Shown here one piece after another: positions 35,071 through 49,130 of a stretch of 64,000 nt of DNA. Origin of the DNA: Ficedula albicollis (Eukaryota > Chordata > Aves > Passeriformes > Muscicapidae); contig NC_021677.1 in NCBI RefSeq assembly GCF_000247815.1, forward strand, positions 63,970,038-64,034,037. The letters are read 5' to 3'. Position 1 is the first letter of the stretch. Each line of letters opens with the position of its first letter. The notes beneath the pieces are model-generated. The model was not told where the DNA came from and ran no database searches. It worked only from the letters and a program-made list of their open reading frames with translations. Position numbers and translations under genes: made by a program.

Positions 35071-35769
35071 TAAACACCCATTTTCCAGGCCCACGTTCCT
35101 GTGAGTTTGCCCTAAACCACCGCAGCAGAGTCTAGTTGAGCAGTTCTGGGAGCACCGATTTGCATTTCAGAGTTAATGCTCCCCTGGAAGCTGATCTCAG
35201 CTCGACAGTGGCACTCCCATTTCCAGGGGCTCCTCCTTTATCACTTCCAAGGAGTTTTCCCCTGCGCTGTATTTTGATGCAGCCAAGTGATCCCACAGCC
35301 AGATCCTGGAGCTCATTAACGTTATCAGAGATTTGTGTGGGGATGGCAGAGATAACTCCCAGTGTGTGCAGGAAAATCTGCCTTTAAAAGAATAATTAAC
35401 TCCAGCTCTTGCTTGGCTCAGAGTTTATCAGCGAGGCGAGGCCGAATTGGTTTTATTTTTATTTTTAAAGGGATTTGTAGCTTAATTCTCAAAGCCTTGA
35501 TGACCTCTAGCAAATTAAACTTTGCTCTGCTCCTCCCGGGAGGTGCAGAGGAGTGAGCTGCCCAAAGCCGAGCTTTAGGGCACGGCTCGACCCACCCAGA
35601 GGGGTGCCAGGCCCTCTCTCTCCAGGGCAGGGAGACTTGGAGCCGTCTCAGAGCCCCTGGGAGCGCAGGGTTTTGGGAGTCGCTGCTGCCAGCGGCTGAG
35701 GGCGCTCCGAATGCCGGCGTGAGGCACGGCAGCGCTTTCCTTTTGGAATTCCAAGAGCGTTCTGGGAAG
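35071..35769. other. single-copy non-coding DNA, candidate conserved block
   Basis: The AT-rich block at about 35290-35520, with GGAGCTCATTAACGTTATCA and AAGAATAATTAACTCCAGC, has no repeats and looks like a candidate conserved element. Confidence 0.45.
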
Positions 35770-35872
35770 TCCCCACTCCCGGGGGTGCCCAAGGAATTAC
35801 TGGTGGCGACACTCCGTGCTCTGGGCTGGTGGCAAGGCAGGGGTCACTCACAGGCTGGGCTTGCTGACCTTG
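35770..35872 (+). mobile_element. CR1 LINE fragment
   Basis: ACTCCCGGGGGTGCCCAAGG, GGCGACACTCCGTGCTCTGG and GGGGTCACTCACAGGCTGGG follow the CR1 tail order seen at 3905. It is truncated by the 9-bp array. Confidence 0.6.
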
Positions 35873-35874
35873 CA

Positions 35875-37634
35875 GGGAACGGCGGGAACGGCGGGAATTG
35901 CGGGAAGTGCGGGAAGTGCAGGAATTGCGGGAACTTCAGGAATTGCAGGAACTGCAGGAACTGCAGGAAGTGCAGGAAGTGCAGGAAGTGCAGGAACTGC
36001 AGGAATTGAGGGAATTGCAGGAACTGCGGGAACTGCGGGAATTGCGGGAACGGCAGGAACTGCAGGAATTGCGGGAACTGCAGGAACTTCAGGAATTGCA
36101 GGAACTGCAGGAATTGTGGGAAGTGCAGGAAGTGCAGGAAGTGCAGGAACTGCAGGAATTGAGGGAATTGCAGGAACTGCGGGAACTGCGGGAATTGCGG
36201 GAACGGCAGGAACTGCAGGAATTGCGGGAACTGCAGGAACTTCAGGAATTGCAGGAACTGCAGGAATTGTGGGAAGTGCAGGAAGTGCAGGAAGTGCAGG
36301 AACTGCAGGAATTGAGGGAATTGCAGGAACTGCGGGAACTGCGGGAATTGCGGGAACGGCAGGAACTGCAGGAATTGCGGGAACTGCAGGAACTTCAGGA
36401 ATTGCAGGAACTGCAGGAATTGTGGGAAGTGCAGGAAGTGCAGGAAGTGCAGGAACTGCAGGAATTGAGGGAATTGCAGGAACTGCGGGAACTGCGGGAA
36501 TTGCGGGAACGGCAGGAACTGCAGGAATTGCGGGAACTGCAGGAACTTCAGGAATTGCAGGAACTGCAGGAATTGTGGGAAGTGCAGGAAGTGCAGGAAG
36601 TGCAGGAACTGCAGGAATTGAGGGAACTGCAGGAATTGCGGGAATTGCAGGAACGGCAGGAACTGCAGGAATTGCAGGAACTGCAGGAATTGCAGGAATT
36701 GCGGGAACTGCAGGAATTGTGGGAAATGCAGGAATTGCAGGAACGGCAGGAACTGCAGGAATTGCAGGAACTGCAGGAATTGCAGGAATTGCGGGAACTG
36801 CAGGAATTGTGGGAAATGCAGGAATTGCAGGAACGGCAGGAACTGCAGGAATTGCAGGAACTGCAGGAATTGCAGGAATTGCGGGAACTGCAGGAATTGT
36901 GGGAAATGCAGGAATTGCAGGAACGGCAGGAACTGCAGGAATTGCAGGAACTGCAGGAATTGCAGGAATTGCGGGAACTGCAGGAATTGTGGGAAATGCA
37001 GGAATTGCAGGAACGGCAGGAACTGCAGGAATTGCAGGAACTGCAGGAATTGCAGGAATTGCGGGAACTGCAGGAATTGTGGGAAATGCAGGAATTGCAG
37101 GAACGGCAGGAACTGCAGGAATTGCAGGAACTGCAGGAATTGCAGGAATTGCGGGAACTGCAGGAATTGTGGGAAATGCAGGAATTGCAGGAACGGCAGG
37201 AACTGCAGGAATTGCAGGAACTGCAGGAATTGCAGGAATTGCGGGAACTGCAGGAATTGTGGGAAATGCAGGAATTGCAGGAACGGCAGGAACTGCAGGA
37301 ACGTCAGGAACGTCAGGAACTGCAGGAATTGCAGGAATTGCAGGAATTGCGGGAATTGCAGGAATTGCAGGAACGGCAGGAACTGCAGGAATTGCAGGAA
37401 CTGCAGGAATTGCAGGAATTGCGGGAACTGCAGGAATTGTGGGAAATGCAGGAACGTCAGGAACGTCAGGAACTGCAGGAATTGCAGGAATTGCAGGAAT
37501 TGCGGGAATTGCAGGAATTGCAGGAACGGCAGGAACTGCAGGAATGTCAGGAACTGCAGGAACTGCAGGAATTGCGGGAATTGCAGGAACGGCAGGAACT
37601 GCAGGAATTGCAGGAACTGCAGGAATTGCAGGAA
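35875..37634 (+). repeat. 9-bp minisatellite, 1.76 kb, two higher-order units
   Basis: Nonamers GGAACTGCA, GGAATTGCA, GGAAGTGCA, GGAACGGCA and GGGAATTGC. AATTGAGGG recurs at 36004, 36157, 36310, 36463 and 36616, a 153-base unit (17 nonamers). GGGAAATGCA recurs at 36721, 36811, 36901, 36991, 37081, 37171 and 37261, a 90-base unit (10 nonamers). A nine-base period keeps most frames open over the whole array, so the predicted coiled-coil or GTAG-repeat proteins are not evidence of a gene. Confidence 0.97.
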
Positions 37635-39601
37635 CCTCCTCCCCAAGGAGAAAAGGAGATGGATGTGGGCTCAGCTGGTCCCAGAGGGGTCCCAGCCCTG
37701 CTCCAGGGACAGGGCAGGGCAGAGTCAGCAGGGCTGCGGGGCTGCGGCTGCCCCTTCCCACGGCATTTGCAACAGCAGCAGGAAAAGGCCCCTCCAAGCA
37801 CTCCCAAAACACTTCTGAGGTGCTTTGCCTAATGGAGGAGCTGTAATTAATCTTTTAAAGGCTCCTGAAAGGTAATTTTGTCTCTGTGCTCACTTCGGTC
37901 GCTGCTGCTGAGCTCCCAGGCAGAGGTTGCTGCTGTTATCCCAAGGACAGCAGGATGGATCCTCTGCTCCCACATCTCCCGGGGAAAAATGCAGGAATTT
38001 CAGCTCTGTTTGGGTCACTGGCTCCTGAAGAAGGCTTTCAAATGAGTATCAGCAGCCTGAAGGCGTTTCCTCCCCTCCCTGAGCAGAGTCCTCGATGCTG
38101 CGATGGGAACAGAAGGGCCCCTGGGAGCTCCTCTCCCGGCTGAGCCTACCTGGCTTCGCAGCAGGAAGCTGGATGCCTTGGAAATAATTCTCCTCTAAAG
38201 AAAGAAAAATTAAGGCCAGGAAACAAAGGAGAAGCGGTAATGATCAAAGCTGTTTGGATTTGATAGCTCGAGAATAAAATAAAAATAATCTCCTTGGCCG
38301 AGAGAGAATTCAGTTACAAACACATTTCATTTCTCCTGATTTCTGCTGGGGCTTCACCTGTGCCAGGGCAGGAGTGCCCAAGCCCTGGAGATCTCTGGGT
38401 AATTCTGTGGATCAGAAGGTTCTGGAAAGAAAATGCTTCTTTTTGTGCTTTGCTTTTGCTCAGGCAATGCTTTGAGCTGGCTGCTGTCACAGCTCTGCAG
38501 CCTCAGGAGCAGGAGGGGATCCATAACAACCAGCACCTAAATTTGGGGAGTGCAAGGGGAATTTCCAACATTATCTTTTAAAAACTCCTGTATGCTGTGT
38601 CTTCGTTCAGACCATTTCTCTGTTCCAAATAAGGCTTGACTTCATTATAACATTTTATAATTAAATATGCATTGGGTGTGTAAGTGGAGACAATGTAGAA
38701 GTTGGAACAGTTCCTGGTGTTTTGATATCCTCCAATTTCCCCCCCAGATTATTTGTCTTGCAGGAATATTCTACAGGAAAATTTTCCTTTCTGTTTTCTG
38801 CTCCTCTGTTCATGCCTTGCTTTTTGCAGGATTTCCCTTGGAAGAGAAATTTCAAACCCCAGCTGGCTTTGCTAAAAATAAATTCGTCCAAACCTTTGGA
38901 TTTAATTTAAATGTATTTTATCCTCACTTGTCTCTGGGCACAGGGATTTTCCTTGAAACAGCAAATATCTGGGAGAAGTGGAAACTCTGTAGGGGCTGCT
39001 CCTGCACTTCCATCCTCCCCATGGATTGGGACAAAGGAGTGGGATAAATGAGAAATAGAAAAGCTGAAATCCTGAGGCATCAGTGGATGGACCAAGCAGG
39101 TGTTCCAGTCTGGCAGGAGGAGTTTGGCCACAGCACAGCTGTTAAACCAGGAGGGAAAAGTTAAGGAAAAAAGGTTAAAAAATTTGGGATAGAGGAAGGT
39201 GCTGCTGTCCATGGCAGCAGAATTGGATGAGCTTTAAATCCCAAACTGCTCTGGAATTCCATGAGAATTTAATGACTCCTGCACAGAATTTGTGGATGGG
39301 GCCATTGGGAGGTCCTCAATCCAAGGGTGAATTCCCTGGATGCTGTAAGCTCAGGGAAAGTTCTCCCTGCTTGTGGTTGGATGGGAATTCCTTCAATTCC
39401 TGCTCCACATTTGCAGGTGGATCCCACGGGTTTGGGTGGTGCCTTGGCTCTGGCTGCTCCTGTCTGGGCTGGGGGAAAAGAGCTGGGCTTTACCTGGACA
39501 AAAATGGAAATAAAGCTGGGGCCGGGTCAGATGGACATGGGTCAGACCAGGAGAGAAACCTGTGTGGAAAATATGAAATAAAATGGGTATTTTAACACAG
39601 C
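37635..39601. other. single-copy non-coding DNA
   Basis: No exon or RNA gene supported. Candidate conserved blocks are at about 38190-38330 and 38590-38940, both AT-rich and repeat-free. Confidence 0.45.
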
Positions 39602-39968
39602 CTGACAGAGAAGTCTGACATTTGGAGGGATGGAGGTGTGGGAAGCTGCAGGATCTCAGCAGAGCTGGCTGTGATGAGGTGTGGTTGCACTGACAGGTTG
39701 GGGGTGTGGGGTGGACATGGACACCCCCAAAATGCTGATCCTTGGGATGGACAGATGACAGAGAAGTGCCTCTGGAGCAGCCAGAAGTCTGACATTTGGA
39801 GGGATGGAGGTGTGCTGACAGAGAAGTCTGACATTTGGAGGGATGGAGGTGTGGGAAGCTGCAGGATCTCAGCAGAGCTGGCTGTGATGAGGTGTGGTTG
39901 CACTGACAGGTTGGGGGTGTGGGGTGGACATGGACACCCCCAAAATGCTGATCCTTGGGATGGACAGG
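39602..39968 (+). repeat. tandem duplication of about 150 bp, 213 bp apart
   Basis: 39602-39756 and 39815-39968 are nearly identical (both hold GACATTTGGAGGGATGGAGG and GGGGTGTGGGGTGGACATGG). A partial third copy sits between them at about 39780-39815. Confidence 0.9.
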
Positions 39969-40704
39969 GATGGAAATCTTGCTGTTGGCAGGGCAGGAAT
40001 CTCTGCTCTGCCTGGAGGTTCCATCAGGGAGTTGCTGTCAAAGGTGTGGCCAGGGCAGGGCTGGGCTCAGCCCCTCTGAGAGCTCTGCCCCACCTTTTGT
40101 GGCCCCCAGAACAGGCAAAAAGCTCCTCAGTGAAACAAGGAATGGGGGAACTGCAAGTGCTTGGGTTCACCATTGCTCCAAGCCAGGCAGGTGAGATGCA
40201 CTGAAAATTCAGATAAGATATTAACAAAAAAAAAAAGAAAAAATTGAAGTGTTTTGTGAGCACAGCATCAATAAAGAGTTACAAATTCTTTGATATTTAC
40301 CCACATGGCTCTATTAAATGATTATCATTGCAGGCACACTTCCTCCTCATCAGATGAAGGAATCCACACCATTCAAAAGTCAACTCTCATTTCCAAAGTA
40401 ATATTGTCATTAAATTTCTGTAAATTAAAGTGGGACTCCCTCTGGATTTCAAAGAGATTGTGTGAGGGAGCAGAGGCACCACAGCGAGCACAGCCTGCAT
40501 CTGTGCCAGGCTCTGAAAGATGACACTGCTGCCAGAATCCTGCGTGGTTTGGAACATCTTATACTTCGTGTGTGTGGCTGGGAAAGGCTGAGAATGGGTG
40601 GAATTCCTGTGGAAGTTTTAGAGAATTAATTAAAGGGAGTGAGTGCAAGGCCAGGTCTGACCTAATTGGGGCCCTCCAGGAGACCCCACAGGAAATGTGG
40701 AGAC
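39969..40704. other. single-copy non-coding DNA
   Basis: AT-rich at about 40200-40440. No recognisable feature. Confidence 0.4.
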
Positions 40705-40965
40705 AATTTACAGGGGATGGAGGGACAGGACACAGGGAATGGGACACTGCCAGAGGGCAGGGATGGGTGGGATGTTGGGAATTGGGAATTCCTGGCTGGG
40801 CTGGGATTGCCAGAGCAGCTGTGGCTGCCCCTGGACCCCTGGCAGTGCCCAAGGCCAGGCTGGACATTGGGACAGTGGGAGGGGTCCCTGCCATGGCAGG
40901 GGGGCACTGGGTGGGATTTAAGGTCCTTCCCAACCCCACCCGTTCTGGGGTTCTGTTTTGGGAGC
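40705..40965 (+). mobile_element. CR1 LINE 3' fragment
   Basis: GGGACAGGACACAGGGAATG, CACTGCCAGAGGGCAGGGAT, GAGCAGCTGTGGCTGCCCCT, GGTCCCTGCCATGGCAGGGG, then TTTAAGGTCCTTCCCAACCC and GTTCTGGGGTTCTG as the terminus. Confidence 0.88.
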
Positions 40966-41399
40966 AGAACTCCCAGCAGTGCTGCCCTGTGTGGTGTCAG
41001 GGAGGCAGGAGCCCCCCGGAGCAGGAGCAGCTGTGGGGTCCCATCCCCTCAGGGGCTGTTTGCAGCAGATTCCTGTCCCTGTGGAGGGCAGGGAATGCCT
41101 GGAGAGGCCGTGCATGGGGGATGGAGGTTTCCTGCTGGGGCTGCTTGGTTCCCTCTCGGGGAGGAAGGTGCTGATGTGACTCGTTCACACCCTCTGCATG
41201 TTCGAATGTGGTGGCACAAAACTCACCTGAGCTCTGCCACAACCCCTGCGGAGCACTGAGCCCGCTGCAAAGCCTCCCAGAGCTGCCCTGATTCTCTGCA
41301 GCTGTGGGAGTGAAGCCATGGCTGAACCCAGACCAGAGCAGCAGAACTGAAATGTTTTTATCTCTGCTGAGCACGTTTGCTGTGCTGAGCTGGGAATGC
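40966..41399. other. single-copy non-coding DNA
   Basis: No recognisable feature. Confidence 0.4.
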
Positions 41400-41497
41400 A
41401 TTGTCTGACTGCAGCTGGAACCAGCACACAGGGCAGGAGAAAAAGGCAATTGTCTGACTGCAGCTGGAACCAGCACACAGGGCAGGAGAAAAAGGCA
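41400..41497 (+). repeat. 49-bp perfect tandem duplication
   Basis: ATTGTCTGACTGCAGCTGGA through AGGAGAAAAAGGCA occurs at 41400-41448 and again at 41449-41497 without a mismatch. Confidence 0.95.
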
Positions 41498-42845
41498 AAT
41501 CTGCCTGTGGGTAACTCCTGCCTGTGCACCACTGCTGTGCAACACCCCAGTCCTGCCGGCAAAGGCAGCTGGGCTGGTGGAAAATATCCCACTTTATCAT
41601 CCACCCCAGCATTTGGCAAGGAATGAAGCAAACGTTGGCTTTTCTCAGGCTTGGTATTTCAGAGGGCTACAGCCCCCAGCATCACGATTCGGGGTGCAGC
41701 TGGCCAGGGCTGCTGTTTTGTCCAGCTGGGGAGAGGCAGAGACATCAAAGTCTGCAGATAAAACGCTTTAATTGGTTTAATTAGCAGGCTGCAGCCCTGC
41801 TGCTCTGCCCTGCAGCCCTGATCCGTGGGAGCAGCTGGGAAGCTGTGCCAGCCCCAGACTTTGCCCTTCTGCAGGGAGATGCTGCTCCTGCAGTGTCGGG
41901 GTGAGGGCGGGCCCCAGCAGTGCTTTTTAGGGCTCCTCTGGTATCAGGGCAGCCGTGGCAGAATGCAAGAAGAGCGGTGCGACCACGACTAGCAACATAA
42001 AATACTTCAATAATAGTGAAAACAAATGGGGGACGAACACTAACCAGAGTAGGAGTCGAGGGTCGAAGACCAAGGTGGAGGGAGGTCCAGGGTACAGATG
42101 TGGGGCAGGAAAGGGCTGGAATGGAGGTTAGGATCCCATGGGACAGGGGAAAGGGGTGCAGAGGTGGGGTTAGGGCAGGCAGGGTCCAGTGGGGTGGGCT
42201 GGGTGGGACGCTGCATCAGCTGAGGGCCGGTGGGGATACAGGGAAGGGAGAGGATTCCAGGGGCTGGCAGTGGCGATGACGACAGGAAATGAGGGTTGGG
42301 AATATGTATGAGGCATTGACATGGGCCATCCCATAACTCCTTGGAACAACTTCTTTTGGGATTGCCACAACTCCACAGATGCCTGCCAAGGCCGGGGTGG
42401 GTACAGGCCGTGCCCAGTGATGGCTGCCTGGCCTGGAATGCTGCTCAGGCTGACGCCCACACTGCAGCTCCTGCCAGAGCTGGGGCTTGGGGAGCTGGGG
42501 AACTTTCCTGTGTCTGTCCTGGGTGGGGAGAAGTGTCCCTCTGTTCCCCTCGCTGTGTCACCTCCGTGTGGCCCAGAGGGGCCCCAGGACAGTGGGTCAG
42601 GCTGTGCCCTCAGCTCCCCAGATCCCTGGGGATTCACCCCTGGGTCAGCCTGGGCGGCTCGTGGCAAAGCTGAGACACACGGAGGCAGCTGGAGAGGATG
42701 AGGAGGCTGAGTTTGGGGTGTTCTGTGCAGGGCTGGGAGCTGCAGTTCAGGATCCTGGGGGGCTCCTTCCAAACCTGGAGGTTCCATGGTCCTGTGAGAG
42801 AGGCCAGGAGGACAGGGAGGAGAGGACCTTGCTGTGGGATGGGAT
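41498..42845. other. single-copy non-coding DNA
   Basis: The stretch at about 41960-42070 differs in texture from its surroundings (more CpG, AT-rich, no repeat) and is unexplained. No gene supported. Confidence 0.4.
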
Positions 42846-42880
42846 AATGGGATTAATGGGATTAATGGGATTAATGGGAT
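42846..42880 (+). repeat. ATTAATGGG repeat, left edge
   Basis: Three or four copies of ATTAATGGG before poly-G. Confidence 0.9.
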
Positions 42881-43455
<575 letters not shown>

Positions 43456-43715
43456 GGCATAGCATGGCACCAGGAACACTTTGGGGCAGGTTTGTGTACC
43501 CAACATGGGGCAGGAGCCAGGAGGGTTTGGGAGAGCAGAGCAGCATCCAGGGCTGTCCTGTGGTGTCCCCAGGGCTGAGGGGACCCCAGAGCACAGGGCT
43601 CAGCCCAGAGAGTGCCAGTGCCTGGGCCGGAGGCCACAACATCCAGGAATGCCCTGTCTGTCCCCAGGGCAGGGTGGCATCCACAGCAGCCACGAGGGCT
43701 CTGAGCAAAGACCTC
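43456..43715. other. single-copy spacer
   Basis: No recognisable feature. Confidence 0.3.
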
Positions 43716-43727
43716 AAATGCAGAGAG

Positions 43728-43905
43728 CAGAATGGTTCTGTTGGGAAGGGACCTCAAATCCCCCCCAGTGCCCCCCTGCCATGGCAGGGACCCCTCCCAC
43801 TGTCCCAGCTGCTCCAGCCTGGCCTTGGGCACTGCCAGGGATCCAGGGGCAGCCACAGCAAATCTGGCAATTCTGTGCCAGGGCCTGCCCACCCTGGCAG
43901 GGAAG
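43728..43905 (-). mobile_element. CR1 LINE 3' fragment (duplication copy 1)
   Basis: AATGGTTCTGTTGGGAAGGG, CCTGCCATGGCAGGGACCCC, GGCCTTGGGCACTGCCAGGG and CAGCCACAGC: complement of the CR1 tail. Confidence 0.85.
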
Positions 43906-44110
43906 AACTTTAAATTGATGAGGGCTGCAGGGAGAGCCCCAGGTGGGCACAGTGAGCACCTGTGGGGGTCTGAGGGTGCAGCAGGTCTGGGGGTGTCACC
44001 CCCTGTCCCCTCACCCTGCAGTGCTGGGGCTGGGCTGGGGCCAGGCAGAGCAGGCAGGAGGGATAATGGGTAATGGATAATGGATAATGGATAATGGCAA
44101 ATGCAGAGAG

Positions 44111-44288
44111 CAGAATGGTTCTGTTGGGAAGGGACCTCAAATCCCCCCCAGTGCCCCCCTGCCATGGCAGGGACCCCTCCCACTGTCCCAGCTGCTCCAG
44201 CCTGGCCTTGGGCACTGCCAGGGATCCAGGGGCAGCCACAGCAAATCTGGCAATTCTGTGCCAGGGCCTGCCCACCCTGCCAGGGAAG
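44111..44288 (-). mobile_element. CR1 LINE 3' fragment (duplication copy 2)
   Basis: Same CR1 as at 43728, carried along by the tandem duplication rather than inserted independently. Confidence 0.85.
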
Positions 44289-44586
44289 AACTTTAAATTG
44301 ATCAGGGCTGCAGGGAGAGCCCCAGGTGGGCACAGGCAGGGAAGAACTTTAAATTGATGAGGGCTGCAGGGAGAGCCCCAGGTGGGCACAGTGAGCACCT
44401 GTGGGGGTCTGAGGGTGCAGCAGGTCTGGGGGTGTCACCCCCTGTCCCCTCACCCTGCAGTGCTGGGGCTGGGCTGGGGCCAGGCAGAGCAGGCAGGAGG
44501 GATAATGGGTAATGGATAATGGATAATGGATAATGGGTAATGGGTAATGGGTAATGGATAATGGATAATGGATAATGGATAATGGA

Positions 44587-45621
44587 TCAGCTCCTCAGCA
44601 GCTGCCTGAGGAGCCCCAGAGCCCCCAGATCACAGCACACACCGGGGCCTCACCTCCCCCTCCCACTAATTGGAGAGGGGGTCGCAGGGCCGAGTGAGGA
44701 GGGGAATTCCGGGATGCACAGCTCTGGAATTGCTCTGCTCTGGTGGTTCAGGCCATCACGAGCAGGATTGAACCATGGCATTCTGTCCCTATTGGGTGAA
44801 ACTCGCTGGGGAGGAGCAGAGGGGTGGTTCTCTCTTTGGGATGAGGATGGGAGGGCTCCTGGTGGGGTTTTTGTCTGTGTCTGAGTGGGGCAGGCTCCGT
44901 GTCCCCTCCAGCCCCAGGGATGTTTCTACTCCTGCCTGCAGCCCCTGGCCCAGATGGAGGCACCAAGAGTGGAAAGGGTTGAAATCGTGGTGAAGTTCAG
45001 TGATGTTTTCATAGTTCTGGAGGGTTTCTGACACATCACAGCAAAGCATCAGCCACTCACTCTGGATAAAACCAGCTCAGCTGCAGGGTCTGTGATCCCC
45101 TCCTCTGCTCTGGCTGGGGCACAGGGATTTCCTCCTGGAATGTCTCACCAAGAGAAGTCACATTTGGAATTGAAACTTCTTCCACCTGAAACCCAAAGAA
45201 GCTGTGTTTGGAAAGCAGACAGAGGGAAGCAAAATGCAATTTCTCCTCTCTCTCATGATCCAGCTGCACTTGGGCTGATTCCTCAGGTGTCCCCAAATGT
45301 TCAGGCAGGGGCTGAGGGTTCAGGCCACGTCCCAGAGCTCCATCCAGGGAAGGATGTCCCTGACTCCTCCTCCCTGGGGCCCTCTGGGTGTGCAGACACC
45401 TCCCAGAGCTTCCTGAAACCGCTGCTCTAATTGGATTGATCAGGTGCTCTCTGAGCAGCCTCCTGCTAATGAAGTGTTGGTGAGGCTGCAGCAGCTCCTG
45501 ATAGTGGGAATTTTTCTCAGGTGCAGCCAGCTCAGAGCTGCTGCCCACACCAGCTGCACCTGAGGGAGAGCATGGACAGCATTCACTGGTTAGTATTTAC
45601 TGGACAGTATTCACTGCAGGG
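44587..45621. other. single-copy non-coding DNA
   Basis: No exon or RNA gene recognised. Confidence 0.4.
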
Positions 45622-46912
<1,291 letters not shown>

Positions 46913-47889
46913 GGACAGAGGCATCATTCCTGGCCAGGGGAATGCAGAGATTTCAGCTCCCAGCAGCTCCCAGCCCTCCCCAGGACGCTCCAGAGCCACC
47001 CTGGATCTCTGCTCAGTCAGAGCTCGGGATTTTCAGGGTGTTTGCATTTATCCCACGAATAACTGGGCAGCACAGAAGGACAGAGAGCCTTTTTGCACAT
47101 TTCTTGCTGGATGGATTGATCTGCACATCAAAGGAGCTCCCACCCACGCTGGTGTGAGCAGTGAGCTCCCCTTGCACAGCTGACGCTGGAATTAGGGAGC
47201 AGCTTCTGCCAGGCAGCACTGAGGAATGGATTCATTTTGGTCTAAAAATGAGATGGAACCTACTGGTGGTTTGGGTTTTTTTTCCCCCCAATTAGGAATG
47301 TTCGAGCTGTTTGAGGCAAGATGACAAAACAAACTTGCTTCCCATTTAATGAGCTAAAGCTAATTGGAATTGGGGTGTCAGTCAGCCTGTGCAGCCACAA
47401 AGAGCAGGGTGCTGCACCTGCATTTCAATGGCTCCAGAACTGTGGGGCTGGAACCACTTTCCTTGGGTTTTTAGAGGTCCATGGGCATTGATCTGATCGT
47501 GCACTTACTGCAGGTTGAGTTTAAAAGGGGTACCTGGATTCATCCTTGGGCAGCAGAACTTGCAATTGCTTCTTTAAACCCCACAGAACCTGAGGCAGAG
47601 CTGAGAGAATTTGGGAATTCTGGAGAGGGAGGGCAGTGAGTGTGGATGTGAAGGAAAGGTGTATTTTTTTAGGATGGGCTAAAAGTTTTTTTCCACTGAA
47701 GCTTTCCTTGAAGCTTTTTACCTTCAAGCAGCAGCAGCTCTGGGGCCTGAGCTGCCCGAGGAGCACCAGAAGTGGGATGGCTCCTACAGAACTTCCTTCA
47801 TGTTTATTTTCCAATTCCCCATCTGGTTTGGGATGCTGGGCAGTGCAAGGATGAGTTGGTGACTCCTTCTGCCCAGTGGGATGCTCCAG
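46913..47889. other. single-copy non-coding DNA
   Basis: Candidate conserved block at about 47290-47400 (TTAATGAGCTAAAGCTAATTGG). No exon supported. Confidence 0.4.
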
Positions 47890-49130
47890 TGCCCTGGGAG
47901 AGCCCCAGGGATGCCCTGGGAGGGGCAGGAGCAGGGGTGGAGATCCAGCCCCAGGGATGCTCTGGGAGGAGCAGAGAAGGGATGTGGATCCTTTCCTGTG
48001 GATCCAGCCCCAGGGATGCTCTGGGAGTGGCAGAGAAGGGATAGGGATCCTTTCCTGTGGATCCTTTCCTGTGGATCCAGCCCCAGGGATGCTCTGGGAG
48101 TGGCAGAGAAGGGATAGGGATCCTTTCCCTGTGGATCCTTTACTGTGGATCCAGCCCCAGGGATGCTCTGGAAGGAGCAGAGCAGGGATGTGGATCCTTT
48201 CCTGTGGATCCAGCCCCAGGGATGCTCTGGAAGGAGCAGAGCAGGGATGTGGATCCTTTCCTGTGGATCCAGCCCCAGGGATGCTCTGGAAGGAGCAGAG
48301 CAGGGATGTGGATCCTTTCCTGTGGATCCAGCCCCAGGGATGCTCTGGAAGGAGCAGAGCAGGGATGTGGATCCTTTCCTGTGGATCCAGCCCCAGGGAT
48401 GCTCTGGAAGGAGCAGAGCAGGGATGTGGATCCTTTCCTGTGGATCCAGCCCCAGGGATGCTCTGGAAGGAGCAGAGCAGGGATGTGGATCCTTTCCTGT
48501 GGATCCAGCCCCAGGGATGCTCTGGAAGGAGCAGAGCAGGGATGTGGATCCTTTCCTGTGGATCCAGCCCCAGGGATGCTCTGGAAGGAGCAGAGCAGGG
48601 ATGTGGATCCTTTCCTGTGGATCCAGCCCCAGGGATGCTCTGGAAGGAGCAGAGCAGGGATGTGGATCCTTTCCTGTGGATCCAGCCCCAGGGATGCTCT
48701 GGAAGGAGCAGAGCAGGGATGTGGATCCTTTCCTGTGGATCCAGCCCCAGGGATGCTCTGGAAGGAGCAGAGCAGGGATGTGGATCCTTTCCTGTGGATC
48801 CAGCCCCAGGGATGCTCTGGAAGGAGCAGAGCAGGGATGTGGATCCTTTCCTGTGGATCCAGCCCCAGGGATGCTCTGGAAGGAGCAGAGCAGGGATAGG
48901 GATCCTTTCCTGTGGATCCAGCCCCAGGGATGCTCTGGGAGTGGCAGAGAAGGGATAGGGAAGGAGCAGAGCAGGGATGTGGATCCTTTCCTGTGGATCC
49001 AGCCCCAGGGATGCTCTGGAAGGAGCAGAGCAGGGATGTGGATCCTTTCCTGTGGATCCAGCCCCAGGGATGCTCTGGGAGGAGCAGAGAAGGGATGTGG
49101 ATCCTTTCCCTGTGGATCCTTTCCCTGCCC
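47890..49130 (+). repeat. 59-bp minisatellite, about 20 copies
   Basis: GCAGGGATGTGGATCC recurs at 48182, 48241, 48300 and on, every 59 bases. Each unit has two GGATCC words around TTTCCTGT, then AGCCCCAGGGATGCTCTGG. The middle (48150-48890) is nearly perfect. The edges carry the GGGAGTGGCAGAGAAGGGAT variants. Confidence 0.96.

Larger units (their letters stand above)
43716..44586 (+). repeat. 383-bp tandem segmental duplication
   Basis: Copy 1 starts AAATGCAGAGAGCAGAATGG at 43716 and copy 2 starts with the same bases at 44099. Each holds a CR1 fragment, a GC-rich middle and a GGATAATGGGTAATGGATAA microsatellite. Copy 2 has an extra internal repeat of GCAGGGAAGAACTTTAAATT (about 44283-44340) and a longer microsatellite (44500-44586). 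The copies are nearly identical. Confidence 0.93.

Noticed and set aside
35844..37846. 600-676 codon frames reading as a coiled coil (QELQEL), as GTAG repeats or as PAIPAV repeats
   Set aside because: All come from the nine-base array in different frames and strands. No splice sites, no conserved domain, no codon bias.
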